Shown here piece after piece: positions 56,063-64,000 of a stretch of 64,000 nt of DNA. Position 1 is the stretch's first letter; every line of letters starts with the position of its first letter. The position numbers and the translations under genes were made by a program. The stretch comes from Pectobacterium carotovorum. Its GTDB lineage: Bacteria; Pseudomonadota; Gammaproteobacteria; Enterobacterales; Enterobacteriaceae. The stretch covers positions 1,240,001-1,304,000 of the forward strand of contig CP066552.1 in the NCBI GenBank assembly GCA_016415585.1, written 5' to 3'. The notes under the pieces were generated by a model. That model did no database searches, was not told the origin of the DNA, and saw nothing but the letters and a program-made list of their open reading frames with translations.

Positions 56063-57523
56063 TTAAGCACGTGACGGAATCGCTTTCAGCAGCGCTGTCA
56101 GCAATTTCCAGTACAAATCGACGCTGCCGATATGCACTTGCTCATCCGGGGAGTGCGGCCCGGTGATGGTCGGCCCGATGGAGACCATATCCATGTCTGG
56201 GTACGGTTTTTTGAACAGACCACATTCCAGACCGGCGTGAATCACCATGATGTTCGGCGTCTTGTTGAACAGCTTCTGATACGTTTCACGCACCAGCGCC
56301 ATGACCGGCGAATGGGCATCCGGCTGCCAGCCAGGGTAGCCACCTTTCGGTGATGTTTTCGCGCCAGCCAACTGGCCCAGCGCCGTCAGCGTACCGACGA
56401 CGGCGTCTTTACCGCTGTCGATCAGGGAACGAATCAGGCAGATGATTTCTGCGTGGTCGTCTTCCATCGTGACAACGCCGAGGTTCAGTGACGTTTCTAC
56501 CACGCCTTTGACTTCGTCGCTCATGCGGATCACGCCGTTCGGCGTGGCGTTGAGCAGTGCCAGCAGGCGATCGCGGCTGTCCTGCGTCAGCGGGTGCTCA
56601 TTGCTGTCGCTGGCTTCCACCAGTACGGTCACGTTTTTCTCAACGGCGGACAGTTCATTTTTCAGCACGGCCAGATACTCTTGGCTCAGCGCTTTCAACT
56701 GCTCGACGTTAGCGGCAGGCAGTGACAGCGTGGCGAAGGCTTCACGCGGAATCGCGTTACGCAGCGTCCCACCGTTCAGATCGAGAATGCGGATATCCAG
56801 CGCTTGCGCCTGTTCGAACAGGAAACGAGCCAGCAGTTTGTTGGCGTTGCCCAGCCCCAAATGGATGTCACAGCCGGAGTGGCCGCCTTTCAGCCCTTTA
56901 ATCGTCAGCTTCAGCGTGTGATAACCGGCAGGTGGCAGTTCGCGCACCAGCGGCAGGCGGGTGATGAAGTCAATACCGCCGGCGCAACCCATGTAGATCT
57001 CGCCTTCTTCTTCCGAATCGGTATTGATCAGGATTTCGCCCTGAAGCCAGTTAGGTTGCAGGCCAAACGCGCCATCCATACCGGCTTCTTCCGTCATCGT
57101 CAGCAGCACTTCCAGCGGGCCGTGCTCAACGCTTGGATCGGCCAACACTGCCAGAGCAGAAGCCATACCGATACCGTTATCCGCGCCTAGCGTGGTGCCG
57201 CGTGCTTTCAGCCACTCACCGTCAACGTAAGGTTGGATCGGATCGGTGGTGAAATCGTGTACGGTGTCGTTGTTTTTCTGTGGCACCATGTCCAGATGCG
57301 CCTGCAACACGACAGGTTTGCGATTTTCCATGCCTGCGGTTGCCGCTTTGCGCAGCAGAATATTGCCGACCTGATCGCGCTCGGTATAGATGCCTTTCTC
57401 TTTAGCCCATTCCAGAATGTGCGCAGCCAGCGCTTCTTCATGATAAGAAGGGTGTGGGATAGAACAGATCTTGGCGAAAATATTCCACAGAGGCTGGGGG
57501 GAAAGTTGAGATAATTCAGACAC
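56063..57523 (-). CDS. pepD: Aminoacyl-histidine dipeptidase PepD
   Basis: A 486-aa M20C metallopeptidase that cleaves Xaa-His and other dipeptides in the cytoplasm. Metal ligands lie in VVLQAHLDMVPQKNN, LGADNGIGMA, LTMTEEAGMDGAFG, INTDSEEEGEIYMGC and VIHAGLECG. The GTG at 57523 (SELSQLSPQPLW) follows AAGGAGA at good spacing and gives the E. coli length. The upstream GTG at 57547 would add eight residues, four of which encode the Shine-Dalgarno itself. It is divergent from gpt. Confidence 0.95.
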   Translation of the reverse strand: MSELSQLSPQPLWNIFAKICSIPHPSYHEEALAAHILEWAKEKGIYTERDQVGNILLRKAATAGMENRKPVVLQAHLDMVPQKNNDTVHDFTTDPIQPYVDGEWLKARGTTLGADNGIGMASALAVLADPSVEHGPLEVLLTMTEEAGMDGAFGLQPNWLQGEILINTDSEEEGEIYMGCAGGIDFITRLPLVRELPPAGYHTLKLTIKGLKGGHSGCDIHLGLGNANKLLARFLFEQAQALDIRILDLNGGTLRNAIPREAFATLSLPAANVEQLKALSQEYLAVLKNELSAVEKNVTVLVEASDSNEHPLTQDSRDRLLALLNATPNGVIRMSDEVKGVVETSLNLGVVTMEDDHAEIICLIRSLIDSGKDAVVGTLTALGQLAGAKTSPKGGYPGWQPDAHSPVMALVRETYQKLFNKTPNIMVIHAGLECGLFKKPYPDMDMVSIGPTITGPHSPDEQVHIGSVDLYWKLLTALLKAIPSRA

Positions 57524-57854
57524 TATTTGAGTCTCCTTTTTAGCCACCTATCTTCGCACTCTGGCGTGCAGGCGCTACAGGTTAAAAATTAATCGCAGTT
57601 AGCCACGGAACATGGCGCGTCAACACAGAATATCATTTTCCATCAAAGCAGGGGAATTGCCGTCGGCCCCGTCTTATTTTTCCTGCTGCAATATGAACCA
57701 ACGGGTTCGGCAGGGCGCAGGTTGTCAGGAAAAACTCGATTCTCACGTTGAGAAAAACTGGTTTTTATGTTGTTGGCTATCTATAATCTCGCGCAACCTT
57801 TTTCCCCCCTCAGACTCAACTTAAGCCGTTTTTTATTCGGCTGGGATATATTTT
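57524..57854. promoter_or_regulatory. Divergent promoter region pepD/gpt
   Basis: 331 bp without a gene. A TATAAT (57782-57787) is a plausible -10 for gpt. A short hairpin AGCCG...CGGCT (57824-57842) sits just before the gpt start and could affect its translation. No riboswitch motif was recognised. Confidence 0.45.
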
Positions 57855-58313
57855 ATGAGCGAAAAGTACGTCGTAACTTGGGATATGTTGCAAATTCATG
57901 CCCGCAAACTGGCACAGCGTTTACTGCCTGCCGATCAATGGAAAGGCATCATTGCCGTCAGTCGCGGTGGTCTGGTTCCTGGCGCGCTGCTGGCGCGTGA
58001 GCTGGGCATTCGTCACGTTGATACCGTTTGCATCTCCAGCTATGACCATGACAACCAACGCGAAATGAAAGTAATCAAGCGTGCCGAGGGAGATGGCGAA
58101 GGGTTCATCGTAGTTGACGATCTGGTTGATACTGGCGGTACGGCGAAGGCGATTCGTGATATGTACCCGAAAGCGCACTTTGTGACCATTTTCGCCAAAC
58201 CTGCTGGTCAACCGCTGGTCGATGACTACGTGATTGATATTCCACAGGATACTTGGATTGAACAGCCGTGGGATATGGGCGTGGTGTTTGTTCCGCCTTT
58301 GTCTGGCCGTTAA
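57855..58313 (+). CDS. gpt: Xanthine-guanine phosphoribosyltransferase Gpt
   Basis: A 152-aa type I PRTase for purine salvage. It converts guanine and xanthine to GMP and XMP with PRPP. The PRPP-binding loop is [17 protein letters not shown], with [16 protein letters not shown] and the C-terminal [14 protein letters not shown] typical of Gpt. It sits between pepD and frsA as in E. coli. Together with the hpx cluster, the window carries both purine salvage and purine breakdown functions. Confidence 0.95.
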   Translation: MSEKYVVTWDMLQIHARKLAQRLLPADQWKGIIAVSRGGLVPGALLARELGIRHVDTVCISSYDHDNQREMKVIKRAEGDGEGFIVVDDLVDTGGTAKAIRDMYPKAHFVTIFAKPAGQPLVDDYVIDIPQDTWIEQPWDMGVVFVPPLSGR

Positions 58314-58339
58314 TCGCCAGAGCGAATATCGATTTCCCC

Positions 58340-58372
58340 CAATGCTCGGTTTAGCCGGGCATTGTTGTTTTT
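58340..58372 (+). terminator. Terminator of gpt
   Basis: 10-bp stem with one G-U pair (CAATGCTCGG 58340-58349; CCGGGCATTG 58355-58364) followed by TTGTTTTT. Confidence 0.85.
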
Positions 58373-58557
58373 GACGATTGTTGTTTATGGCGACGGTTGT
58401 TTCTGAACTGTCATCATTTCTGCCACAGGATTTGATCCGATCGTGTGTTTCTGCCGTTGATATTTGTCTTCTCTGGCCTGAATTCGTTACACTTTAGTGG
58501 GTGACGAAAACGTCGTCTGATGTCCGCTAACAGCGGTTTACATTAACGGAGGCTGCT

Positions 58558-59808
58558 GTGGCGCAAGCTAACCTGTCTGAAACGCTATTCAAACCATCCT
58601 TTAAACATCCAGAAACCTCGACGTTGGTCAGACGTGCGCGGAATAGTCAGGACGTGCAGGGGCTGCATTCTACGCTGGAAGGGGAGAAGACCCATAGTTG
58701 GTATCGGATGATTAACCGGCTGATGTGGATTTGGCGTGGTGTTGACCCGTGGGAAATCGAAGACGTACTGTCGCGCATCGCTGCTAGTAAGGCCGACAGA
58801 AGTAATGAACAACTGCTCGATACGGTGATCGGCTACCGCGGCGGTAACTGGATTTATGAATGGGCGAAGCAGGGCGCAGACTGGCAGCAGCGGGCCACGG
58901 AAAATGAAGATGACGCGCAAACCGGGCAACTCTGGTTGAATGCTGCCAACCTCTACAGCATTGCTGCCTATCCGCATATTAAAGGTGATGAGCTGGCGGA
59001 GCAGGCGCAAACGCTTGCAAACCGCGCCTATGAAGAGGCCGCCAAGTACCTGTCTTACGAACTCAAAGAACTGACCTTCCCGATTGCTGGCGGCGGTACG
59101 CTGACCGGTTTTCTGCATATGCCTGCGCAGGCGAAAGCGCCTTTCCCAACGGTGCTTATGTGCGGCAGTCTGGAAATGTTGCAGAGCGATTATCATCGCC
59201 TGTTTCAGGACTATTTTGCGCCAGCGGGCATGGCAATGCTGACGATTGATGTCCCCTCAGTTGGATTTTCTTCCCGTTGGAAGCTGACTCAGGATTCCAG
59301 CTTCCTGCATCAGCAGGTCTTGCGCGCGCTGCCGGATGTCCCGTGGGTCGATCACACCCGCGTTGTCGCGTTTGGCTTCCGTTTTGGGGCCAACATTGCC
59401 GTTCGGCTGGCGTATCTGGAATCGCAGCGCTTGCGCGGTGTGGCCTGCCTTGGCCCGGTAGTTCACCATCTGTTAAGCGATCCGAATCGTCAGCAGCAGG
59501 TGCCGGATATGTTTATGGATGTGCTGGCGAGCCGGCTGGGTATGCCGTTCTCGACGGATGCCTCGCTGAAAACCGAGCTGGGGCGCTATTCGCTGAAAAC
59601 GCAGGGGCTGCTAGGACGCCGCTGCCCGACGCCGATGCTGGCAGGCTACTGGGATAACGATCCACTCTGCCCGAAAGAAGAGGCCAGCCTGATTGTGAAT
59701 TCATCCGCACAAGGGAAACTGCTGGCGGTTAATTTCTCGCCGGTGTACCAGAATTTCCACCGCGCACTACAGCAAATCAGCGGTTGGTTGCAGGATAAAG
59801 TGTGTTGA
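58558..59808 (+). CDS. frsA: FrsA (YafA), fermentation-respiration switch protein
   Basis: A 416-aa alpha/beta-hydrolase-fold protein closely matching E. coli FrsA ([37 protein letters not shown]). In the position of the nucleophile elbow it has [15 protein letters not shown], so the catalytic Ser is absent; E. coli FrsA shows the same. Proposed roles include binding the glucose phosphotransferase component IIAGlc and esterase or decarboxylase activities, which remain debated. GTG 58558 follows GGAGG. It lies between gpt and crl as in E. coli. Confidence 0.94.
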   Translation: MAQANLSETLFKPSFKHPETSTLVRRARNSQDVQGLHSTLEGEKTHSWYRMINRLMWIWRGVDPWEIEDVLSRIAASKADRSNEQLLDTVIGYRGGNWIYEWAKQGADWQQRATENEDDAQTGQLWLNAANLYSIAAYPHIKGDELAEQAQTLANRAYEEAAKYLSYELKELTFPIAGGGTLTGFLHMPAQAKAPFPTVLMCGSLEMLQSDYHRLFQDYFAPAGMAMLTIDVPSVGFSSRWKLTQDSSFLHQQVLRALPDVPWVDHTRVVAFGFRFGANIAVRLAYLESQRLRGVACLGPVVHHLLSDPNRQQQVPDMFMDVLASRLGMPFSTDASLKTELGRYSLKTQGLLGRRCPTPMLAGYWDNDPLCPKEEASLIVNSSAQGKLLAVNFSPVYQNFHRALQQISGWLQDKVC

Positions 59809-59912
59809 ACATGATGCATAAAAATCCTGACGTCGAACAGTAACCTGATCCCAGGTGGTTGATAAATTGCCATTCTCTGCTAAAAAGAAAGTTCAACCAA
59901 AGGAGATCGTAG

Positions 59913-60287
59913 ATGATGTTACCGAGTGGACACCTCAAAAGCCGGCTCATGAAAAACTTTATGGCACTGGGGCCTTATATCCGTGAAGCACAGTGTGAAG
60001 GTTCCGCATTCTTCTTTGATTGTCTGGCGGTCTGCGTCAACATCAAACCAGCGCCAGAACAGCGGGAGTTCTGGGGCTGGTGGCTGAATTTGGAAGATAC
60101 CGGTGAAGTCTTTGCCTATGAGTATTACTACGGCTTATTTGATAAGCAGGGCAATTGGCGCGAGGAAAAGATCAAGGATAAAGCCGTGATGGAGCAGGTA
60201 GAAAATGCCAAACAAGCTTTCCATGTTCGGCTGGAGAAAATGCTGCACTCGCTGGAACCCGCCTGTACCCTTGTCGTTCGACCGTGA
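59913..60287 (+). CDS. crl: Sigma-S-activating protein Crl
   Basis: A 124-aa Crl protein that binds RpoS and favours RNA polymerase holoenzyme assembly in stationary phase. Conserved parts: LPSGHLKSRLMKNFMALGPY, FFFDCLAVCVNIKPAPEQRE and FWGWWLNLEDTGEVFAYEYY. It is slightly shorter than E. coli Crl at the C-terminus. The tandem ATG start follows AAAGGAGA. The porin gene phoE, which lies between crl and proB in E. coli, is absent here. Confidence 0.94.
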   Translation: MMLPSGHLKSRLMKNFMALGPYIREAQCEGSAFFFDCLAVCVNIKPAPEQREFWGWWLNLEDTGEVFAYEYYYGLFDKQGNWREEKIKDKAVMEQVENAKQAFHVRLEKMLHSLEPACTLVVRP

Positions 60288-60410
60288 TACTTCCCCGACG
60301 ATCCCCGATTTATTCGCAGGTTTTCGCGTTGTGCCTGTTGGCATAACGCGTCTGTCCTGCTACAACGTTTTCCTTATTCTTATTTTTTGACATTCAACGG
60401 CAGAAAAATT

Positions 60411-61514
60411 ATGAGCGGCAGCCAGACTTTGGTTGTGAAACTGGGCACCAGCGTGCTAACCGGCGGTTCGCGCCGTCTTAACCGCGCCCACATTGTTGAA
60501 CTGGTGCGCCAGTGCGCGCAGCAACATGCGGCAGGGCATCGGATTGTTATTGTCACCTCAGGGGCGATTGCCGCCGGACGTGAACATTTGGGTTACCCCG
60601 AACTCCCGGCCACGATTGCGACCAAACAACTGCTGGCCGCCGTGGGTCAAAGTCGCCTGATTCAACTGTGGGAACAGCTGTTTTCCATCTACGGTATCCA
60701 CGTCGGACAAATGCTGCTGACGCGTGCGGATATGGAAGATCGTGAGCGTTTCCTCAACGCGCGCGACACCATGCGAGCGCTACTGGATAGCAATATCGTC
60801 CCGGTCATTAATGAAAACGACGCCGTTGCGACCGCCGAAATCAAGGTCGGTGACAACGACAACCTGTCTGCGCTAGTGGCGATTCTGGCCGATGCGGATA
60901 AGCTGCTGCTGCTGACCGATCAGGCTGGGCTGTTTACCGCCGATCCGCGCAATAATCCTGATGCTGAACTGATCCGTGAAGTCACCGGTATCAACGATGC
61001 GCTGCGCAGCATTGCGGGCGACAGCGTGTCTGGTCTCGGAACGGGTGGCATGTCGACCAAATTGCAGGCTGCTGATGTGGCCTGCCGCGCCGGTATCGAC
61101 GTGGTGATTGCCGCAGGCAACAAACCGGGTGTGATTGGTGATGTGATTGCCGATATTTCTGTCGGAACGCGTTTTCATGCACTGGATGCGCCGCTGGAAA
61201 GCCGTAAACACTGGATTTTTGGCGCACCGCCGGCAGGGGAAATCACCGTTGATGACGGCGCGCTCTCGGCGATCCTCGAGCGCGGCAGTTCGCTGCTGCC
61301 TAAAGGTATTCGCACCGTAGAAGGGAATTTCTCCCGTGGTGAAGTGATCCGCGTGCGTAGTCTGGCGGGGCGCGATGTGGCGCATGCTGTGACGCGTTAT
61401 AACAGCGATGCGCTGCGTATGATTGCCGGACACCACTCTCAACAGATTGCCGATATTCTTGGCTACGAATATGGTCCGGTGGCTATCCACCGCGACGATA
61501 TGATTATCAATTAA
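60411..61514 (+). CDS. proB: Glutamate 5-kinase ProB
   Basis: A 367-aa enzyme, first step of proline synthesis from glutamate, feedback-inhibited by proline. The amino acid kinase domain (1 to about 250) has [58 protein letters not shown] and [12 protein letters not shown]; a C-terminal PUA domain follows (about 275-355). ATG 60411 gives E. coli length; TTG 60387 is not needed. It is in an operon with proA, 10 bp downstream. Confidence 0.96.
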   Translation: MSGSQTLVVKLGTSVLTGGSRRLNRAHIVELVRQCAQQHAAGHRIVIVTSGAIAAGREHLGYPELPATIATKQLLAAVGQSRLIQLWEQLFSIYGIHVGQMLLTRADMEDRERFLNARDTMRALLDSNIVPVINENDAVATAEIKVGDNDNLSALVAILADADKLLLLTDQAGLFTADPRNNPDAELIREVTGINDALRSIAGDSVSGLGTGGMSTKLQAADVACRAGIDVVIAAGNKPGVIGDVIADISVGTRFHALDAPLESRKHWIFGAPPAGEITVDDGALSAILERGSSLLPKGIRTVEGNFSRGEVIRVRSLAGRDVAHAVTRYNSDALRMIAGHHSQQIADILGYEYGPVAIHRDDMIIN

Positions 61515-61524
61515 GGAGTTCGCG

Positions 61525-62778
61525 ATGCTTGAACAAATGGGTAAAGCGGCAAAAGCGGCCTCTTATCAGCTAGCGGTCTTGAGCACGGCTCAGAAAGATC
61601 GTGCGTTGCTGACGATAGCGGATTTGCTGGAAGCCGAGAGCGAGACGATTCTGGCAGCTAACGCGCTGGATTTAGCCGATGCACGCCAAAATGGCATGAG
61701 TGCGGCGTTACAGGATCGTCTGCTCTTAACGCAGGAAAGACTGAGCGCGATTGCCAGCGATGTGCGTCAAGTATGCCGTCTGACCGATCCGGTAGGGCAG
61801 GTGATTGATGGCAGCATGCTGGATAACGGGCTTAAGCTGGAGCGTCGTCGTGTGCCGCTGGGCGTAGTTGGCGTGATTTATGAAGCGCGTCCGAACGTCA
61901 CCATTGATGTGGCGTCCCTGTGCCTGAAAACCGGTAACGCGGTGATTCTGCGCGGTGGCAAAGAGACGTATCGCACTAATGCAGCAACGGTAAAAGTGAT
62001 TCAGCAGGCACTGTCACAGTGCGGCCTGCCTGCCGCTGCGGTGCAGGCAATTGAAAGCCCGGAGCGTGAGCTGGTCAATCAACTGCTGAAGCTCGATCGC
62101 TACGTGGATATGCTGATTCCGCGCGGTGGTGCAGGTCTGCATAAGCTGTGTCGCGAACAATCGACAATTCCGGTCATCACTGGTGGTATCGGCGTTTGCC
62201 ACATTTATGCTGACGACAGCATCGATTTCGACAAAGCGCTGACCGTCATTGAAAGTGCTAAGGTACAGCGCCCTAGCGCCTGCAACAGCCTGGAAACGCT
62301 GTTGGTCAATCAACGTATCGCTGACCGTTTCCTGCCGGAACTGAGCAAAAAAATGGCGGCGTCTGGTGTTACGTTACATGCCAGCCCGTCAGCAATGCCT
62401 TACCTGACCGATGGCCCGGCAAGCGTCGTTGCCGTGGAAGATGCCAACTACAATGATGAATGGCTCTCTAACGACCTGAACGTCACGCTGGTGGACGATC
62501 TGGATGCGGCGGTGGCCCATATCCGCGAACATGGTACACAGCACTCTGATGCGATTCTGACGCGCTCCTTGGGCAATGCAGAACGCTTCGTGCGTGAAGT
62601 GGACTCCTCTGCGGTGTATGTCAACGCCAGTACGCGTTTCACCGACGGCGGCCAGTTTGGCCTCGGCGCGGAAGTGGCAGTCAGTACCCAGAAACTGCAT
62701 GCGCGCGGTCCAATGGGGTTGGAAGCGCTGACCACCTATAAGTGGATTGGTTATGGCGACGATCTGATTCGTGTGTAA
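61525..62778 (+). CDS. proA: Gamma-glutamyl phosphate reductase ProA
   Basis: A 417-aa NADPH enzyme of the aldehyde dehydrogenase superfamily, second step of proline synthesis. Visible: [34 protein letters not shown], the catalytic Cys in [14 protein letters not shown], and C-terminal [13 protein letters not shown]. Ribosome binding site AAGGAG lies before ATG 61525. It ends 25 bp before a strong hairpin. No tRNA-Thr (thrW) was found after it, unlike E. coli. Confidence 0.96.
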   Translation: MLEQMGKAAKAASYQLAVLSTAQKDRALLTIADLLEAESETILAANALDLADARQNGMSAALQDRLLLTQERLSAIASDVRQVCRLTDPVGQVIDGSMLDNGLKLERRRVPLGVVGVIYEARPNVTIDVASLCLKTGNAVILRGGKETYRTNAATVKVIQQALSQCGLPAAAVQAIESPERELVNQLLKLDRYVDMLIPRGGAGLHKLCREQSTIPVITGGIGVCHIYADDSIDFDKALTVIESAKVQRPSACNSLETLLVNQRIADRFLPELSKKMAASGVTLHASPSAMPYLTDGPASVVAVEDANYNDEWLSNDLNVTLVDDLDAAVAHIREHGTQHSDAILTRSLGNAERFVREVDSSAVYVNASTRFTDGGQFGLGAEVAVSTQKLHARGPMGLEALTTYKWIGYGDDLIRV

Positions 62779-62802
62779 TTTTTTTGCTGCCTGAAGGCAG
62801 CA

Positions 62803-62850
62803 GGGTTCTCTGTTATGAGTAGAGAAGATGACAGAGAACCCTTTACTTTT
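62803..62850 (+). terminator. Terminator of proBA
   Basis: Perfect 11-bp stem GGGTTCTCTGT (62803-62813) and ACAGAGAACCC (62831-62841) followed by TTTACTTTT. A smaller GCTGCC...GGCAGC hairpin precedes it. Confidence 0.8.
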
Positions 62851-62879
62851 ACACCGTATTTGAAATTCTAAAAAAAATA

Positions 62880-64000
62880 TCAATGATGACCTTGCGCAAG
62901 CCCTCCCGCCCCGTCAGGAAGCCCAATCACTACATTTTGCATCATTCCCTGATCCTCATGATCCAGAATATGGCAATGCAATACAAACTCACCGATATAG
63001 CGTTCATAACGTGTACGAATAGAAATTTTGTATGACCCGTTGGAGCGTTAATGGAGCTTAATGGTTATGTTACTTTTTATCCATAATGTATCCTTCCAGA
63101 CGCCTTTCAGACCAGCGTACTGTGAGATACTACCATCCGCTTCCTTCGCGCCCTGCATACTCACGTCATTGCCATTTGGATCGAGAATCTGAATAATTTC
63201 GAAAGGATTTACATGAATATGGAAAGGATGACTAGCGAAATAGGATTGTAATTGCCATTCCTGCGCGGTTCCAAGTACCAATGGGCGCTCGATCTGGGTA
63301 GGGGAATAGGAATGAGAGCCAGCAGGGCTATAGGTTCCATCGCTATTTTTTACTACAGAAAATGAATTACCCACTTCAAACGTCGGGGGCGTCTTGGTTG
63401 TATCAATGTAAAACACCAGTTCCTGCGCTGGGACATGGCTCACCTCTTCGTCAGTAATAGGCGGATGGGGAACAAATTTGGTCAGCTTAAGGCCCTCTTT
63501 CAAACTACTGACAATTTCTTTGGCCAGCTCGGGTTGATAAGCCTTCTGCGCACGCTCGATCAGTTGCTGAGTTGTTGACGCTATGGGGTCGCTTGTAGGG
63601 TTCCCGCCTTTGACTCTGACGAAACCCAGCACCGAGCGTGCTTTGTCTTCACGCGAGGCGTTATCCGCTGCTTTTACCGGTGGATTGACAATACAATAGA
63701 GGCCATCTTCAGGGAAATTGACAAGTAGATCATTGCGATAGCCGGGTTGCAGGGTAGTATTAGTTTGTACCAGTCCCTGGGGCATAGTCAGTCCGTCAGC
63801 TGCGACGACAGCATAAGGGCTCGGTGAGCCAGTGCAGAGATCGCGTACAAAACGATCCTCATCTGCTGCGCTAAGGTCCTTTTCTCGTGAGAGAAAATCA
63901 TTGGTATTGAGTTTACGAAACTCTACTTTAATAGTCTCACGCACCCCAGCATGAACCAGACGCCAGCGTTCAACCTGACCAGCTTTGGTATTGGCAAAAA
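62880..64000 (-). pseudogene. Multicopper oxidase, 3' part with an internal stop
   Basis: The gene enters from the right edge; the visible part starts FANTKAGQVERWRLVHAG. It has cupredoxin-domain features, including HPFHIHVNPFEI (first copper-ligand set of domain 3) and DGLYCIVNPP. A TAA at 63048-63050 ends the frame after ITIKLH. The same frame, however, continues without further stops through RTRYERYIGEFVLHCHILDH and EDQGMMQNV to TGA at 62880-62882, which is the essential C-terminal copper-ligand block. Direct repeats (63042-63052 and 63053-63062) mark a small in-frame insertion carrying the stop. The truncated product should be inactive. It may instead be a sequencing or assembly error. 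Confidence 0.75.

Noticed and set aside
59350..59420. FrsA lacking the GxSxG serine (GFRFG)
   Set aside because: The E. coli protein has the same sequence at this place, so it is a known family trait, not a novelty.
60288..60410. phoE porin expected between crl and proB
   Set aside because: Only 123 bp separate the genes; phoE is absent here, which is a normal lineage difference.
62842..62879. tRNA-Thr (thrW) expected after proA by comparison with E. coli
   Set aside because: The gap between the proA terminator and the oxidase stop is too short, and no cloverleaf is present.
1..64000. CRISPR arrays, integrase genes, IS transposases and rRNA
   Set aside because: No regularly spaced direct repeats, no transposase or integrase motifs and no rRNA sequence were seen.

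Overview
The window reads as chromosomal DNA of a soft-rot enterobacterium, most probably Pectobacterium. Blocks of gene order match the Enterobacterales core (pat-tapT-trxC-yfiF; emrB-emrA-mprA-ygaH-ygaZ-ygaY-like-proX-proW-proV; fadE/gmhA-yafJ-dpaA, dinB, pepD/gpt-frsA-crl-proBA). They are interrupted by accessory loci: hpx purine catabolism, methionine salvage and a type VI secretion (T6SS) vgrG island. The genus call rests on recalled protein similarity and dispersed-repeat sequences; no database search was possible.

Layout. 1-5 kb: 5' part of pat, tapT, trxC, yfiF, a DUF3574 lipoprotein and nupC. 5-16 kb: the EmrAB pump with its MarR regulator, the YgaZH branched-chain amino acid exporter, an intact YgaY-like MFS pump, a secreted lactonase-like propeller and the ProVWX osmoprotectant importer. 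16.2-17.5 kb: an AT-rich patch with an unrecognised two-gene pair. 17.6-28.5 kb: the purine/oxalurate cluster hpxWXYZ, the divergent RpiR regulator (HpxU), a polar-amino-acid-type ABC importer, and hpxJ and hpxK. A 17-bp palindromic motif shared by the two promoter regions is a candidate operator for the regulator. A small dispersed repeat has inserted at the hpxY-hpxZ junction and supplies the end of hpxY. 28.9-30.6 kb: an orphan sulfite reductase hemoprotein gene.

30.6-34.6 kb and 44.8-47.2 kb: methionine salvage. ybdL and yafV diverge from mtnBCD, and mtnA diverges from mtnK; each divergent gap contains tandem MetJ-like boxes. Between the two halves lies a 10-kb T6SS island: vgrG, a DUF4123 adaptor, three tandem copies of a DUF3304 membrane protein plus a DUF2235/Tle1-like protein, and a PAAR tip gene. 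All three Tle1-like proteins have Asp where the family GxSxG nucleophile Ser is expected. The copies are near-identical apart from a few short hypervariable blocks. This island is the most notable part of the window.

47.2-62.8 kb: core genes yajD, fadE, gmhA, yafJ, dpaA, yafE, a MmyB-type regulator, dinB with a perfect LexA box, pepD, gpt, frsA, crl, proB and proA. The right edge carries a multicopper oxidase gene broken by an in-frame stop that removes its C-terminal copper-ligand motif.
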